DNA of 44,284 nt from Atopobacter phocae ATCC BAA-285. GTDB taxonomy: Bacteria > Bacillota > Bacilli > Lactobacillales > Aerococcaceae. A program made the translations under genes and the position numbers. This document shows positions 31,506 through 41,331 of this stretch, piece after piece; positions within the stretch are counted from its first letter, which is position 1, and each line of letters opens with the position of its first letter. The stretch spans positions 1-44,284 of the forward strand of contig NZ_JAGN01000008.1 in NCBI RefSeq assembly GCF_000526675.1, read 5' to 3'. Below the pieces are notes generated by a model. That model had not been told where the DNA came from. It saw only the letters and a list, made by a program, of their open reading frames with translations, and searched no databases.

Positions 31506-32141
31506 ATGAAATTTAATACATTTTACAATTCAAATGGTATCGGTGACGTACTCCTTTTATCGAGTGGACAAGGTCATCGAGATGACGTAGCTATTCAAAC
31601 AAAAGGTTCAGTTACACAATTAAAACGTGTATCAGATGATACAATTGTTGGTTATAATATTCAATCGATTTCGGATTATTTAACGATTGAAGGGGCAGGA
31701 CATGTGACATTGACTGAACAAGACGAAGCGGTCATTAATCAATTATTAAGCGAACAAGGCTTTGAACCAATTAGTTTACGTTTTGAATCAGCTTTAGTCG
31801 TTGGATACGTGACAAGCTGTCGTGATCATGAAGATAGTGATCATTTACACGTGACAACCGTTAATGTTGGAGGTGAACGTGACTTACAAGTTGTGTGTGG
31901 CGCACCTAATATTGATGCGGAGCAAACAGTGATTGTTGCAACACCTGGTACAGTTATGCCTAACGGTGTTGAAATCTACACCGGTGAATTACGCGGAGTA
32001 AAAAGTGAGGGAATGATTTGTTCGCTGCGTGAATTAGGAATTAAACAAGCATCAACAGAACGTGGGATATATGTCTTTAATAAAGCTTATCAACCAGGCA
32101 TGTCAGCGATGGCTGCCATAAAAGAAGAGCTTGAGCAATGA
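31506..32141 (+). CDS. ytpR: YtpR-family tRNA-binding protein
   Basis: 211 aa. The N-terminal domain (about 1-90) is of the DUF4479 type; the C-terminal domain (about 95-205) is an EMAP-II/Trbp OB-fold like the N-terminus of PheT, with VVGYVTSCRDHEDSDHLHVT, VVCGAPNID and LRGVKSEGMICSLRELGI. It probably binds tRNA, but no enzymatic role is known. Its stop overlaps the start of the next gene (ATGA). Confidence 0.9.
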   Translation: MKFNTFYNSNGIGDVLLLSSGQGHRDDVAIQTKGSVTQLKRVSDDTIVGYNIQSISDYLTIEGAGHVTLTEQDEAVINQLLSEQGFEPISLRFESALVVGYVTSCRDHEDSDHLHVTTVNVGGERDLQVVCGAPNIDAEQTVIVATPGTVMPNGVEIYTGELRGVKSEGMICSLRELGIKQASTERGIYVFNKAYQPGMSAMAAIKEELEQ

Positions 32142-32548
32142 TTGACGAACGTGAATCTTTTGATGAAACGAAACGGGTAACTTTTCCGAATTATATGAGT
32201 CAACAACCGGTTCAAACGCATCGTGGTATCCCGCGACAATTAGATCAACATCATAAATTGCCGGATCAACCATTGATTGAAACGAATCATCATAAAAGAG
32301 AAGAACAACCAACGTTAGTCCGTTATGAAGACGATCAACCATTTCAAAAAGAGTTCGATACGTATGTTGCAGCTGATTCCTTTAAAAAGTATCAGCGTCA
32401 ACCGTTTCAAGTAACTCCATTACCAAAACCACGAAGCGGCATTGGACCAGCTAAATTGGACACAATCAACTATCAACCATATATTGACTATTTGACACGT
32501 CCAAAAGAAGCTCTTATTTATTTTGTCGCTAATGAGGAGGAAAAATAA
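32138..32548 (+). CDS. Uncharacterised low-complexity protein at the sftA position
   Basis: 136 aa, no signal, membrane helix or recognisable enzyme domain. It is rich in Gln, Pro, His and charged residues and looks disordered; the most ordered-looking part is the C-terminus (YQPYIDYLTRPKEALIYFVA). The segment YQRQPFQVTPLPKPRSGIG resembles the Pro-containing linker motif seen before the motor domain of SftA/YtpS translocases. In many Bacilli sftA lies exactly here, between ytpR and murC. It overlaps ytpR by 4 nt and murC by 1 nt, so it is translated as part of this operon. A remnant or replacement of sftA is possible but unproven. Confidence 0.6.
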   Translation: MIDERESFDETKRVTFPNYMSQQPVQTHRGIPRQLDQHHKLPDQPLIETNHHKREEQPTLVRYEDDQPFQKEFDTYVAADSFKKYQRQPFQVTPLPKPRSGIGPAKLDTINYQPYIDYLTRPKEALIYFVANEEEK

Positions 32549-33876
32549 TGAATCGTGATACAACCTATCATTTTGTTGGGATTAAAGGTTCTGGAATGAG
32601 CGCACTTGCCTTAATTTTGGCGGGAATGGGATACAACGTTCAAGGATCCGATTTAGATAATTATTTCTTTACACAAAAAGGATTAGACGACGCCAACATT
32701 CCGATTTATCCCTTTGATGCGAACAATATCCAGCCCGGATTAACGTTAATTGTCGGTAACGCTTTTCCAGATACACACGAAGAAGTGATGCGTGCGATGG
32801 AGCTTGGGTTATCAATTACACGCTATCCAGAATTTTTAAGTGGCTTATTGAGTCACCATACGAGTGTAGCTATCACTGGGTCACATGGGAAAACAAGTAC
32901 CACTGGCTTACTCGCTCATGTATTAAAAGGCTTGGATCAAACCAGCTATTTAATCGGAGACGGGACCGGATTTGGGGCATTGAATTCCAATTACTTTATT
33001 TTAGAAGCTTGTGAATATAAACGGACATTTATGTCTTATCATCCTGATTATGCGATTATTACGAATGTTGACTTCGATCATCCTGATTATTACTTAGATA
33101 TCGAAGATGTATTTGATGCCTTCCAAAGTTTCAGTCATCAAGTGAAGAAGGCGCTAGTCGTTGCAGGAGATGACCCTTATGCGAGTCGAATTCAAAGTGA
33201 TTTACCAGTATATCATTATGGTTTTAATGAGACGAACCATTTCCAAATTAAAAACGTTGAAAAAATGACAACAGGTTCTGCCTTTGATTTATATGTAGAC
33301 GGTGCTTTATATGATCGTTTTACGATTCCAACATTTGGTACGCATAACATTTTAAATGCGACAGCAGTCATTGCTATTACGTATTTAGAGGGGGTAGATA
33401 AACAGGCTGTTAAAGAACAATTGCTCACATTTAAAGGAGTAAAACGACGTTTTAGCGAAAAACGTGTGAACGATATGATTATTATTGATGACTATGCACA
33501 TCACCCACAAGAAATTCGGGCGACACTAGATGCAGCACATCAAAAATATCCAGATAAAGAAATCGTTGCCGTGTTCCAACCGCACACGTTTACTCGAACA
33601 GTGGCTTTAATGAGTGATTTCGCTGATGCTTTAAAAACAGCCGATCACGTCTTTTTATGTGATATTTTTGGTTCAGTTCGTGAAGACAAAGGTGATGTTA
33701 CAATCTTTGACTTAGCTCGTTTAATTGAAGGCTCCAATGTCTTAACATTAGACGATATGAGTCCGTTACTTGATTTCAAAGATGCGGTATGTATCTTTAT
33801 GGGAGCCGGCGATGTTCAAAAATTCGAACGTGCTTATGAAAAAATATTAAGCGAAACAACGCCAAATCAACTATAA
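32548..33876 (+). CDS. murC: UDP-N-acetylmuramate-L-alanine ligase
   Basis: 442 aa, Mur ligase family. N-terminal UDP-binding G-I-K-G-S-G-M-S-A, central ATP-binding loop GSHGKTSTTGLL (about residue 111) and C-terminal DDYAHHPQEIRATLDAA. It adds L-Ala to UDP-MurNAc in the cytoplasm, the first step of the peptidoglycan stem peptide. Last gene of pepA-ytpR-(136 aa)-murC. RBS GAGGAGG. Confidence 0.96.
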   Translation: MNRDTTYHFVGIKGSGMSALALILAGMGYNVQGSDLDNYFFTQKGLDDANIPIYPFDANNIQPGLTLIVGNAFPDTHEEVMRAMELGLSITRYPEFLSGLLSHHTSVAITGSHGKTSTTGLLAHVLKGLDQTSYLIGDGTGFGALNSNYFILEACEYKRTFMSYHPDYAIITNVDFDHPDYYLDIEDVFDAFQSFSHQVKKALVVAGDDPYASRIQSDLPVYHYGFNETNHFQIKNVEKMTTGSAFDLYVDGALYDRFTIPTFGTHNILNATAVIAITYLEGVDKQAVKEQLLTFKGVKRRFSEKRVNDMIIIDDYAHHPQEIRATLDAAHQKYPDKEIVAVFQPHTFTRTVALMSDFADALKTADHVFLCDIFGSVREDKGDVTIFDLARLIEGSNVLTLDDMSPLLDFKDAVCIFMGAGDVQKFERAYEKILSETTPNQL

Positions 33877-33888
33877 AATAAAATGATT

Positions 33889-33954
33889 AGTCTAAGTAGG
33901 CGCCAAATGCTCTGTGTAATCAGATCATTCGGAGACCTCACTTGGACTTTTTTT
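33889..33954 (+). terminator. Long structured intrinsic terminator of murC
   Basis: AGTCTAAGT pairs with ACTTGGACT (one G-T), closed by GG/CC. A nested hairpin lies inside (AATG-TCTG / CAGA-CATT), then seven T. Longer and more structured than the other terminators in the window. Confidence 0.7.
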
Positions 33955-34000
33955 ATACGTGGAAACTCATCGCCTAGTTCTATGGTCAACTCCTTTTCTA

Positions 34001-34009
34001 TGATATACT
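34001..34009 (+). promoter_or_regulatory. Extended -10 promoter of the polA operon
   Basis: TGA-TATACT about 105 nt before polA. The -35 region is weak. Confidence 0.4.
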
Positions 34010-34115
34010 TAAACTATTCAAATCATTAGAGATGATGCAAGGGACGTATGATATAGCACAATGAAAAGTCATGTCAACCTAACAAGCGGCATGGACCAAA
34101 AGAGAGGAAGACAAT

Positions 34116-36806
34116 ATGTCAAAGAAAAAATTATTATTAGTCGATGGATCAAGTTTAATGTTCCGGGCGTTTTATGCCATTATGAATATTCAAAGTTTTA
34201 AAACAAGTTCAGGTTTACATACGAATGCCTTATTTGGGTTCGTTCGTATGTTACAGACGGTCATGCAAATTGAGCAACCGACACACGTCTTAGTGGCATT
34301 TGATGCGGGACGGACAACCTTCCGAACAGAAAAGTACGCCGAATATAAAGGCGGACGTAAAAGTATGCCCGATGAAATGCGCGAACAGTTGCCCTATTTC
34401 AGTCAGCTGTTAGATGCAATGGGAATTGTCCATTATCGTTTAGACCAGTACGAAGCGGACGACATTATTGGTACATTGGCTCACCAAGCGAATGCGATGC
34501 AAATGGAGACAGTCATTTTAACGGGAGACCGTGATTTAATTCAATTAGTCAATGAGTATGTACGCGTGGATATTACGAAATCGGGTGTGTCCGAACTTGA
34601 AACGCATACGGTAGCTTCGTTAAAAGAAACGATGGGCTTACGCCCTGAACAATTAATCGATGTGAAAGCTTTACAAGGTGATTCATCTGATAATTATAAA
34701 GGGGTCACCGGTATTGGTCCTAAAACAGCATTACAATTGATTCAAACATACGAAACGTTAGAAAACTTATATGAACACGTCGACGATATGAAGAAGAGTA
34801 AGCGAAAAGAAAACTTACAAAATGAAAAAGAAGTTGCTTTTCTCGCGCAAGACTTAGCTCGAATCCGAATAGATGCACCACTAGATGAAATGATAACAGT
34901 AGATCGCTTACAATTGGTGGACCAGTCAACAAGCAAATTAATTGAATTATATCGACAATTGAATTTTAATCAGTTTTTACAACAGATGCCTGAGACTACT
35001 TTACAATTGTGGCAATCAGAAGCGATGGCCGCTAGTTCAGCTGCTAATACAACCGTGAATAATCCCTTTACATGGCTTGAAGCCGGTGATCTCAATCGAT
35101 TGACTGCATTAGAAGAAGTCGTACTATGGATTGAATCATTAAATGAAAATTATCAAACCGGAGCATTAGAAGCTGTTTGTTTTTATGATGTAGCGACAAA
35201 AGAAACGTATGGATTATCCATTGAATTAGCGCAAAGTGAACCCGTTAAAAAGTGGTTGGAAGATGTTACTATTCAAACTTTCGATGCGAAACGACACTGG
35301 GTCCTAGCTGAACGATTCATGGGATGGCCGGTTTTAACGATTGAACGTGATGCATTATTAGAAGCTTATATTACTCATACCGATTCGGCGCATTTTGATC
35401 CAAACGTGACGTTAAATCAATTAAAAGATGAACATTATGAAACGAATGAAAGCTTCTATGGAAAAGGAGCGAAACAAAAGATTCCTGCTGATCGAGACAA
35501 GTGGGGCGCATTTTTAGCTCAAAAGATGCACGTGATTGCTGAATTATTAAGTTTCTTACCAGCACAATTAGAGCAGTTAGAGCAATGGGATTTAGTCCAC
35601 AATATGGAACTTCCGTTAGCCCGTGTACTAGCGAAAATGGAAATCGAAGGTATCAAATTAAACGAAGCAACACTAAGTGATTTGGAAGCAACTTTCGGTG
35701 AGCGATTGGACGAGCTAGAAGCAACCATTCAATCGTATGCAACGGAACCATTCAATGTTAAATCTACGAAACAATTAGGTGAAGTGCTATTCGAACAATT
35801 AAAATTACCTGTGATTAAAAAGACAAAAACGGGATATTCTACGGCAGCAGATGTATTGGAGAAACTACAAGGTGAGCATCCAATTATCGATTCAATTTTA
35901 ACGTATCGCATGTTAAGTAAACTGCAATCAACGTATGTTGCCGGTTTAAAAGAGGCGCAACAAAGTGATGGACGTATTCATACTCGTTTCATTCAAACGT
36001 TAACTCAAACAGGTCGTTTAAGTTCAGCTGATCCTAACTTACAAAATATACCTATCCGAACGGCAGAAGGACGTTTGATTCGTCAAGCACTCGAACCGAA
36101 TGAACCGGACAGTGTATTACTAGCCAGTGACTATTCACAAATTGAGTTACGCGTACTGGCGCATATTAGTCAAGACCAAGCAATGCAAGCGGCTTTTATG
36201 CATGGCGATGATATTCATACGCTAACGGCGATGAAAGTTTTCCACAAAGAATCGTTAAGTGAAGTGACGGCATTAGAACGTCGTCAAGCGAAAGCTGTTA
36301 ACTTTGGAATTGTCTATGGTATTAGCGATTACGGCTTGTCACAAAACTTAAACATTCCGCGCAAAACAGCAAAAACATTTATCGATAATTATTTGAAAAC
36401 TTATCCACAAGTCGAACAATTCATGAAAGATGTAGTTGTTGAAGCGCGTGAAAAAGGGTATGTAGAAACGCTCTTTAATCGTCGACGCTACTTACCTGAT
36501 TTGCACTCATCGAATTTCAACGTGCGTTCCTTCGCAGAACGAACAGCGATGAATTCACCAATTCAAGGAACGGCAGCCGATATCATTAAAATAGCAATGA
36601 TTCAAATTGATCGTCATTTAACCGAACAAAATTACAAAACGACGATGTTACTGCAAGTGCACGATGAGCTCGTATTTAATGTGCCAGAAGATGAATTAGA
36701 AGAGATGCAACGTCTCATTCCACAATGGATGCAATCCGCAGTCGAATTAGCCATTCCGTTAATTAGTGATACAAGTTACGGAGCAACGTGGTATGACGCT
36801 AAATAA
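34116..36806 (+). CDS. polA: DNA polymerase I
   Basis: 896 aa. The N-terminal 5'-3' exonuclease (about 1-290) has LLVDGSSLMFRAFYA, YEADDIIGTLA and LTGDRDLIQLV. The middle 3'-5' exonuclease-like domain (about 310-500) lacks the usual DxE active-site pattern as far as I can see, as in Bacillus Pol I. The polymerase domain (about 500-896) has DYSQIELRVLAHIS (motif A), RRQAKAVNFGIVYG (motif B) and QVHDELVF (motif C). It handles Okazaki fragment processing and repair. It heads polA-mutM-coaE-nrdR-dnaB-dnaI. Confidence 0.96.
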   Translation: MSKKKLLLVDGSSLMFRAFYAIMNIQSFKTSSGLHTNALFGFVRMLQTVMQIEQPTHVLVAFDAGRTTFRTEKYAEYKGGRKSMPDEMREQLPYFSQLLDAMGIVHYRLDQYEADDIIGTLAHQANAMQMETVILTGDRDLIQLVNEYVRVDITKSGVSELETHTVASLKETMGLRPEQLIDVKALQGDSSDNYKGVTGIGPKTALQLIQTYETLENLYEHVDDMKKSKRKENLQNEKEVAFLAQDLARIRIDAPLDEMITVDRLQLVDQSTSKLIELYRQLNFNQFLQQMPETTLQLWQSEAMAASSAANTTVNNPFTWLEAGDLNRLTALEEVVLWIESLNENYQTGALEAVCFYDVATKETYGLSIELAQSEPVKKWLEDVTIQTFDAKRHWVLAERFMGWPVLTIERDALLEAYITHTDSAHFDPNVTLNQLKDEHYETNESFYGKGAKQKIPADRDKWGAFLAQKMHVIAELLSFLPAQLEQLEQWDLVHNMELPLARVLAKMEIEGIKLNEATLSDLEATFGERLDELEATIQSYATEPFNVKSTKQLGEVLFEQLKLPVIKKTKTGYSTAADVLEKLQGEHPIIDSILTYRMLSKLQSTYVAGLKEAQQSDGRIHTRFIQTLTQTGRLSSADPNLQNIPIRTAEGRLIRQALEPNEPDSVLLASDYSQIELRVLAHISQDQAMQAAFMHGDDIHTLTAMKVFHKESLSEVTALERRQAKAVNFGIVYGISDYGLSQNLNIPRKTAKTFIDNYLKTYPQVEQFMKDVVVEAREKGYVETLFNRRRYLPDLHSSNFNVRSFAERTAMNSPIQGTAADIIKIAMIQIDRHLTEQNYKTTMLLQVHDELVFNVPEDELEEMQRLIPQWMQSAVELAIPLISDTSYGATWYDAK

Positions 36807-36856
36807 AGCATGACGTTGTGACGACGATAGGGAAAGAATGCAATGGAGGTGATGAG

Positions 36857-37702
36857 ATGCCAGAATTACCAGAAGTTGAAACGGTTCGACGTGGTTTAGT
36901 GGAACTCGTTAAAGAGGCGACAATAGTTGGCGTTAGCATCTATTGGGAACGAATTATTACTCCGCCTTTTTCAAGTGAAAAGTTCGCAAAAACATTAATG
37001 AATCAAACGATTCATGATGTGTTACGACGCGGAAAGTATTTAATCTTTTTACTGGATGATTGGGCAATCATTTCACATTTACGAATGGAAGGTAAGTATC
37101 AAGTAGTTGATACGGATGCCCCACATGCTAAACATACACACGTCATTTTCCATTTAGCGGATGGTCGCGACTTGCGGTATTTAGATGTGCGTAAGTTTGG
37201 ACGAATGACACTTGTTCCATTACCGAGCATGCCGGAATTTTTTATCCAAAAACATTTAGGTCCGGAACCACTCACAGAATGTTTTAAATTAGATGATTTC
37301 CGAGCGGCATTAAATCAAAGTCAACGCATGCTCAAACCTTTTTTATTGGATCAGCGTGCTGTGGTTGGCATTGGCAACATTTATTGTGACGAAGTATTGT
37401 TTGATGCGCAGTTGCATCCGCAAACATTAACTAATTGTGTGACAGCCACTGAAGCTGAACGATTATTCGATTCAATTCGGCGAATTTTGAAAGAAGCAGT
37501 CGAACGAAAAGGAAGCACGATACGAACGTATAAGAACACAATGGGGGAAGCAGGGACGTTTCAAGAATTATTAAAAGTCTATCAACGAGCGGGACAGCCG
37601 TGCGTTCGCTGTCAAACCCCTATACAAAAAATAAAAGTAGCACAACGCGGGACACACTATTGTCCCACTTGTCAAATCGAGCACTCTACAGTAAATGAGT
37701 GA
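36857..37702 (+). CDS. mutM: Formamidopyrimidine-DNA glycosylase
   Basis: 281 aa from ATG 36857, chosen because the mature protein must start with catalytic Pro2-Glu3 (MPELPEVETV) and GGAGGTGAT precedes it; the open frame from 36818 adds a spurious N-terminus. Seen: RRGKYLIF with the beta-elimination Lys, the helix-two-turn-helix region GIGNIYCDEVLF, and the C-terminal zinc finger CVRCQTPIQK...HYCPTCQ with four Cys. It removes 8-oxoguanine and formamidopyrimidines from DNA. Confidence 0.95.
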   Translation: MPELPEVETVRRGLVELVKEATIVGVSIYWERIITPPFSSEKFAKTLMNQTIHDVLRRGKYLIFLLDDWAIISHLRMEGKYQVVDTDAPHAKHTHVIFHLADGRDLRYLDVRKFGRMTLVPLPSMPEFFIQKHLGPEPLTECFKLDDFRAALNQSQRMLKPFLLDQRAVVGIGNIYCDEVLFDAQLHPQTLTNCVTATEAERLFDSIRRILKEAVERKGSTIRTYKNTMGEAGTFQELLKVYQRAGQPCVRCQTPIQKIKVAQRGTHYCPTCQIEHSTVNE

Positions 37703-37733
37703 CAAACAGCGATATCAATTAAGGAGAGATAAA

Positions 37734-38333
37734 ATGGCACGTATTATTGGACTTACTGGCGGCATTGCTTCGGGGAAATCATATGTAGCGACGCTATTAA
37801 AAGAAAAACAGATTCCGGTGGTTGACGCCGATCGAATTAGTCATCAAGTGTTAGTGGATGATGAAGCAGTTTTAAAACAAATTCGCGCCATGTTTGGGGC
37901 AGAAGTGTTTACAGAGACAGGAGCCATCGATCGCTCAAAATTGGGAGCGATTGTCTTTCATAATGATGACAAACGCTATGAATTGAATCGAATTACCCAT
38001 CCTGAAATAAAACGACGCATGCTCAATGAAATTGAACGCTATAAAAAGCAAGGGGCGCACTTGATTGTCATGGATGTCCCATTGTTATTTGAAACGAATT
38101 ATGATCAACAGGTGGATCAAATCGTGCTCGTTTTTGTGGATCAAGCGATTCAAGTTCAACGTCTAATGGCTCGTGATCAGATTGATCAAGAACTCGCACA
38201 ATTAAAAATAAAAAGTCAATTGCCACTAAGTTATAAAGCAACCTTGGCCGATGTAGTAATTGATAATTCGAAAACGAGAGAAGAGACAAAAGCGCAAGTC
38301 GAAGCGTGGTTAGAAAGCGTCTCATCCCGTTAA
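37734..38333 (+). CDS. coaE: Dephospho-CoA kinase
   Basis: 199 aa from ATG 37734, which follows AAGGAGAG and gives the usual start MARIIGLTGGIASGKS with the P-loop at about residues 8-15; the open frame reaches back into mutM but without an RBS. VDADRISHQV and DVPLLFET are the substrate-binding motifs. It phosphorylates the ribose 3'-OH of dephospho-CoA, the last step to CoA. Position after mutM is standard in Bacilli. Confidence 0.94.
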   Translation: MARIIGLTGGIASGKSYVATLLKEKQIPVVDADRISHQVLVDDEAVLKQIRAMFGAEVFTETGAIDRSKLGAIVFHNDDKRYELNRITHPEIKRRMLNEIERYKKQGAHLIVMDVPLLFETNYDQQVDQIVLVFVDQAIQVQRLMARDQIDQELAQLKIKSQLPLSYKATLADVVIDNSKTREETKAQVEAWLESVSSR

Positions 38334-38359
38334 TCCATAAATCGGAAAGGAAGAACGCC

Positions 38360-38830
38360 ATGCTATGTCCGAAATGTCAACAAATTGGTACACGTGTCAT
38401 CGATTCCAGACAAAGTGAAGACGGTCGTACTATTCGCCGTCGTCGCGTATGTGAATCGTGTGAGTTTCGTTTCACGACATTTGAACGACTCGAACAACCC
38501 CCTCTTGTCGTCATTAAGCGAAGTGGGGTGCGTGAAGCATTTAATCGAAAAAAATTATTACAAGGATTGATTCGTTCGGCGGAGAAACGCCCCATTACAT
38601 TGGAACGTTTGGAGCAAGTCGTCCAAGAAGTAGAACATCAAATTCGTCAAAGTGGTGAAGGCGAGATGGAAACGGCCCAAATTGGAGATTTAGTAATGGA
38701 ACGCTTAGCATTAATTGACGATGTGGCATACATCCGTTTTGCAAGTGTGTATCGTCAATTTACCGACCGTACGATGTTTATTCAAGAATTGGAGCGTATG
38801 GAGGCAAGTAAGAAACATGACGAAAATTAA
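38360..38830 (+). CDS. nrdR: Transcriptional repressor NrdR
   Basis: 156 aa from ATG 38360 (AAAGGAAG upstream). The N-terminal zinc ribbon is MLCPKCQ...CESCEFRF with four Cys, and the ATP-cone domain (about 47-137) starts VIKRSGVREAFNRKKLLQGL. It binds NrdR boxes in front of ribonucleotide reductase genes in response to ATP/dATP. No nrd genes are in this window. The 3' end overlaps dnaB by 14 nt. Confidence 0.95.
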   Translation: MLCPKCQQIGTRVIDSRQSEDGRTIRRRRVCESCEFRFTTFERLEQPPLVVIKRSGVREAFNRKKLLQGLIRSAEKRPITLERLEQVVQEVEHQIRQSGEGEMETAQIGDLVMERLALIDDVAYIRFASVYRQFTDRTMFIQELERMEASKKHDEN

Positions 38831-40259
38831 AGTAGAAGACCTTCGTATTACACCGATGACCCCGATTCAATTACGACAGGTCGAGTGGATTACGCCACTT
38901 CATTTGAAATGGTTGACGTTGCTCTATCAACCGTTTTTAGGGGTCGTATCGACACAGCTTTATCATTCTTTCTGTGCATGGATTTATGAAGAAATGTGGG
39001 AAAGCGAAGTGATGAGTGTCTCTTTTTGGTTGGAACAATGTGATATGTCATTAGCTCATTTTTCGCGTGCCTTAAATCGTCTGGAGTCCCTTCGCTTAGT
39101 GAAAGTCTATTGGGATCAACAAATTGAACAATATTGGATTGAACTGCAAGGACCACTTGCACCAGAAGTTTTCTTTAAAGATGAGTTACTCGTGAGTTTA
39201 TTAAAAGATACTTTGTCGCATGAACATTTTCACCAATTAAAAGCACGCTGTACGATTACTGATTTACCGAGCCATGTCGTGGAAGTAACACGACCTTTTG
39301 AATCAATCTTTTCGTTGCCGGTTAGTATTCAAGCGAATCGTGGCGGAGAAGAAGCGCCAACGGGTATGCGTTTTTTGAAGACAAGTCAGTTAGAAGAACC
39401 GATTGATTGGGGTTTCATCTTGCAAGGATTAGTACCTTATGGAATGACAGTGAATCATCTCACGAATGAGGTGCGTCAAACATTGAACGTATTGCATCGT
39501 TATTATCGCTTAAATGCCATTGATATTCCGCATTATTTATTAGCTAGCTTTGACGAAGAAGAAGATGAGGTGGATGTCTCTAAATTAAAAAACGTCATTA
39601 TTGCCGCACATCCAGTCAATGATGTTAATCAACAAGTCATTCGACAACGGATGAGCGAGGACTTTGAACAATATCGCCAACAAGCGGAAACAACTCCAGC
39701 GGTGGTGCCATCTCAAATAGCCAAACAACCTGCTAAAAAGAAGCAAGCTATTGCAGTGAGTACGGAATTGTTAAAAGCCTTTAAAGAAATTCCGCCGCAA
39801 CTGTTTTTAAGTACTTTAAAAAATCAAATGAACGGCATTGTGGAATCAAGCGAAGAATCGTTAGTTCGAAATGCATTAGGATACGAAGATATTCCAAGCG
39901 AAGTGATCAATGTTTTGATTTACTATATTTTAGTCATCTATCAAAACAAAAAAATTCATCAAAATTTCTTTGATGCCATTTTAAATACGTGGCGCATGGA
40001 AAAAATTAGTAGTGCAGAAGAAGCCATTGAAGCAACAATTCATTTCAAAAAGGCTCAAAGTACCCCGGATGTAAAACCGGCGCGCCAATCTAATAAGCGA
40101 TTTGTACGAGAAGAGAAATTGCCGGATTGGGCGAAAGAAGCCTACCAGCCAAAAGAAGTGTCGCCTGAAGAAAAACAACAATTAGAACAGCATATTCAGT
40201 CGATTCAACGGAAGAAACGTAAGGATAAAGATAAAGGAGGCGCGCATGGAACCGATTAG
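38817..40259 (+). CDS. dnaB: Replication initiation and membrane attachment protein DnaB
   Basis: 480 aa from ATG 38817, with GGAGG 12 nt upstream; a start at 38715 would add 34 residues read out of frame with nrdR. It has an N-terminal DnaB/DnaD winged-helix domain (about 20-150) and a C-terminal DnaB_2 domain (about 330-430, with LLKAFKEIPPQLFLSTLKNQ and VINVLIYYILVIYQNKKIHQNFFDAI). With DnaD and DnaI it loads the replicative helicase at oriC and restarts forks. This is the Gram-positive primosomal DnaB, not the E. coli helicase. The 3' end overlaps dnaI by 14 nt. Confidence 0.9.
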   Translation: MTKIKVEDLRITPMTPIQLRQVEWITPLHLKWLTLLYQPFLGVVSTQLYHSFCAWIYEEMWESEVMSVSFWLEQCDMSLAHFSRALNRLESLRLVKVYWDQQIEQYWIELQGPLAPEVFFKDELLVSLLKDTLSHEHFHQLKARCTITDLPSHVVEVTRPFESIFSLPVSIQANRGGEEAPTGMRFLKTSQLEEPIDWGFILQGLVPYGMTVNHLTNEVRQTLNVLHRYYRLNAIDIPHYLLASFDEEEDEVDVSKLKNVIIAAHPVNDVNQQVIRQRMSEDFEQYRQQAETTPAVVPSQIAKQPAKKKQAIAVSTELLKAFKEIPPQLFLSTLKNQMNGIVESSEESLVRNALGYEDIPSEVINVLIYYILVIYQNKKIHQNFFDAILNTWRMEKISSAEEAIEATIHFKKAQSTPDVKPARQSNKRFVREEKLPDWAKEAYQPKEVSPEEKQQLEQHIQSIQRKKRKDKDKGGAHGTD

Positions 40260-41175
40260 TAAAGTGATGCAATCACATCTTGACAAAAGTGACTTATCGC
40301 AGCGTTTGGAACAAAAATTAAAAGAGACGTTGAACTATCCTAAGATTAAAGCATTCTTAGCTGATCATGAAGACGTTTTAACCGATGCAATTATTCGTTC
40401 TAGTTCTTCGCGCTTATATGAATTTATGTCTGAAGACATGAAACGACAACATAATGAACCAGTGGCCAATCCGCATTTAGAACCCGTGCTCAAGTGGACG
40501 GGTCAATTCATCGATTGTGAATATCGTTTAACGACACAATACAAACAGCAGATGAAACGTCAAAAAGATGCGAAGCGACTGCGTTTATTATATTTACCGA
40601 AATCTTTAAAGCAAGCGAGTTTTGAGGCGATTTATCCAGAAGCTGAACGCGCACAAGCCATCCAAGCGTTAACGCGCGTCTATAACGGTATGACAGATGG
40701 TCATTTATTTGAAAAAGGTGTGTATTTAACCGGTCCTTTCGGTACAGGGAAAACGTATTTGTTAGCCACATTAGCGCATGAATTAACGTTGAGTGGATTT
40801 GAAGTGACTTTAGTTCATTATCCAACGTTAGTGAATGAAGTGAAGCAAACAATCGGCACAACCGATGGATCGATGAGTCAGCTCCTCGATACAATGAAAA
40901 CGGTGGAAGTACTGATGATTGACGATATTGGTGCGGAAAGCAACTCGAGCTGGGTACGTGATGATATTTTATCGGTTATTTTACAACATCGTATGCAAGA
41001 AGAGTTGCTAACTTGTTTCTCTAGTAATTTAACGTGGAGTGAATTGGAACGACATTTTACCGTCACGCAACGCGGTGAGAAAGAACCGTTAAAAGCTCTT
41101 CGTTTAATGGAACGCATTAAATTTCTAACGGAAGAGTGTCATGTCACAGGGAAAAATTATCGCTCAAGTGAGTAA
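40246..41175 (+). CDS. dnaI: Primosomal helicase loader DnaI
   Basis: 309 aa. The N-terminal helicase-interaction domain (about 1-125) is followed by an AAA+ ATPase (about 130-309) with Walker A GPFGTGKT (about residue 163), Walker B VLMIDDIGAE and the sensor region CFSSNLTWSELE. It loads the DnaC-type replicative helicase together with DnaB/DnaD. RBS AAAGGAGG lies within dnaB. Last gene of the polA operon. Confidence 0.94.
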   Translation: MEPISKVMQSHLDKSDLSQRLEQKLKETLNYPKIKAFLADHEDVLTDAIIRSSSSRLYEFMSEDMKRQHNEPVANPHLEPVLKWTGQFIDCEYRLTTQYKQQMKRQKDAKRLRLLYLPKSLKQASFEAIYPEAERAQAIQALTRVYNGMTDGHLFEKGVYLTGPFGTGKTYLLATLAHELTLSGFEVTLVHYPTLVNEVKQTIGTTDGSMSQLLDTMKTVEVLMIDDIGAESNSSWVRDDILSVILQHRMQEELLTCFSSNLTWSELERHFTVTQRGEKEPLKALRLMERIKFLTEECHVTGKNYRSSE

Positions 41176-41331
41176 TGACGATACATTTATTAAAGTGAAA
41201 CAATCAATTGTTTGATAAAATAATGTTTTTCTTAGAAACAGTTGACAGGTGATTCATTTTTACTTAAAATATTGACAATGAATGGAAACGTTAATTGTTA
41301 CATATCTAACTGCATACAATAGTAAGGAATT

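Noticed and set aside
38715-38816. 34-residue upstream extension of DnaB
   Set aside because: It lies inside nrdR in another frame and does not resemble DnaB; the ATG at 38817 gives the normal start.
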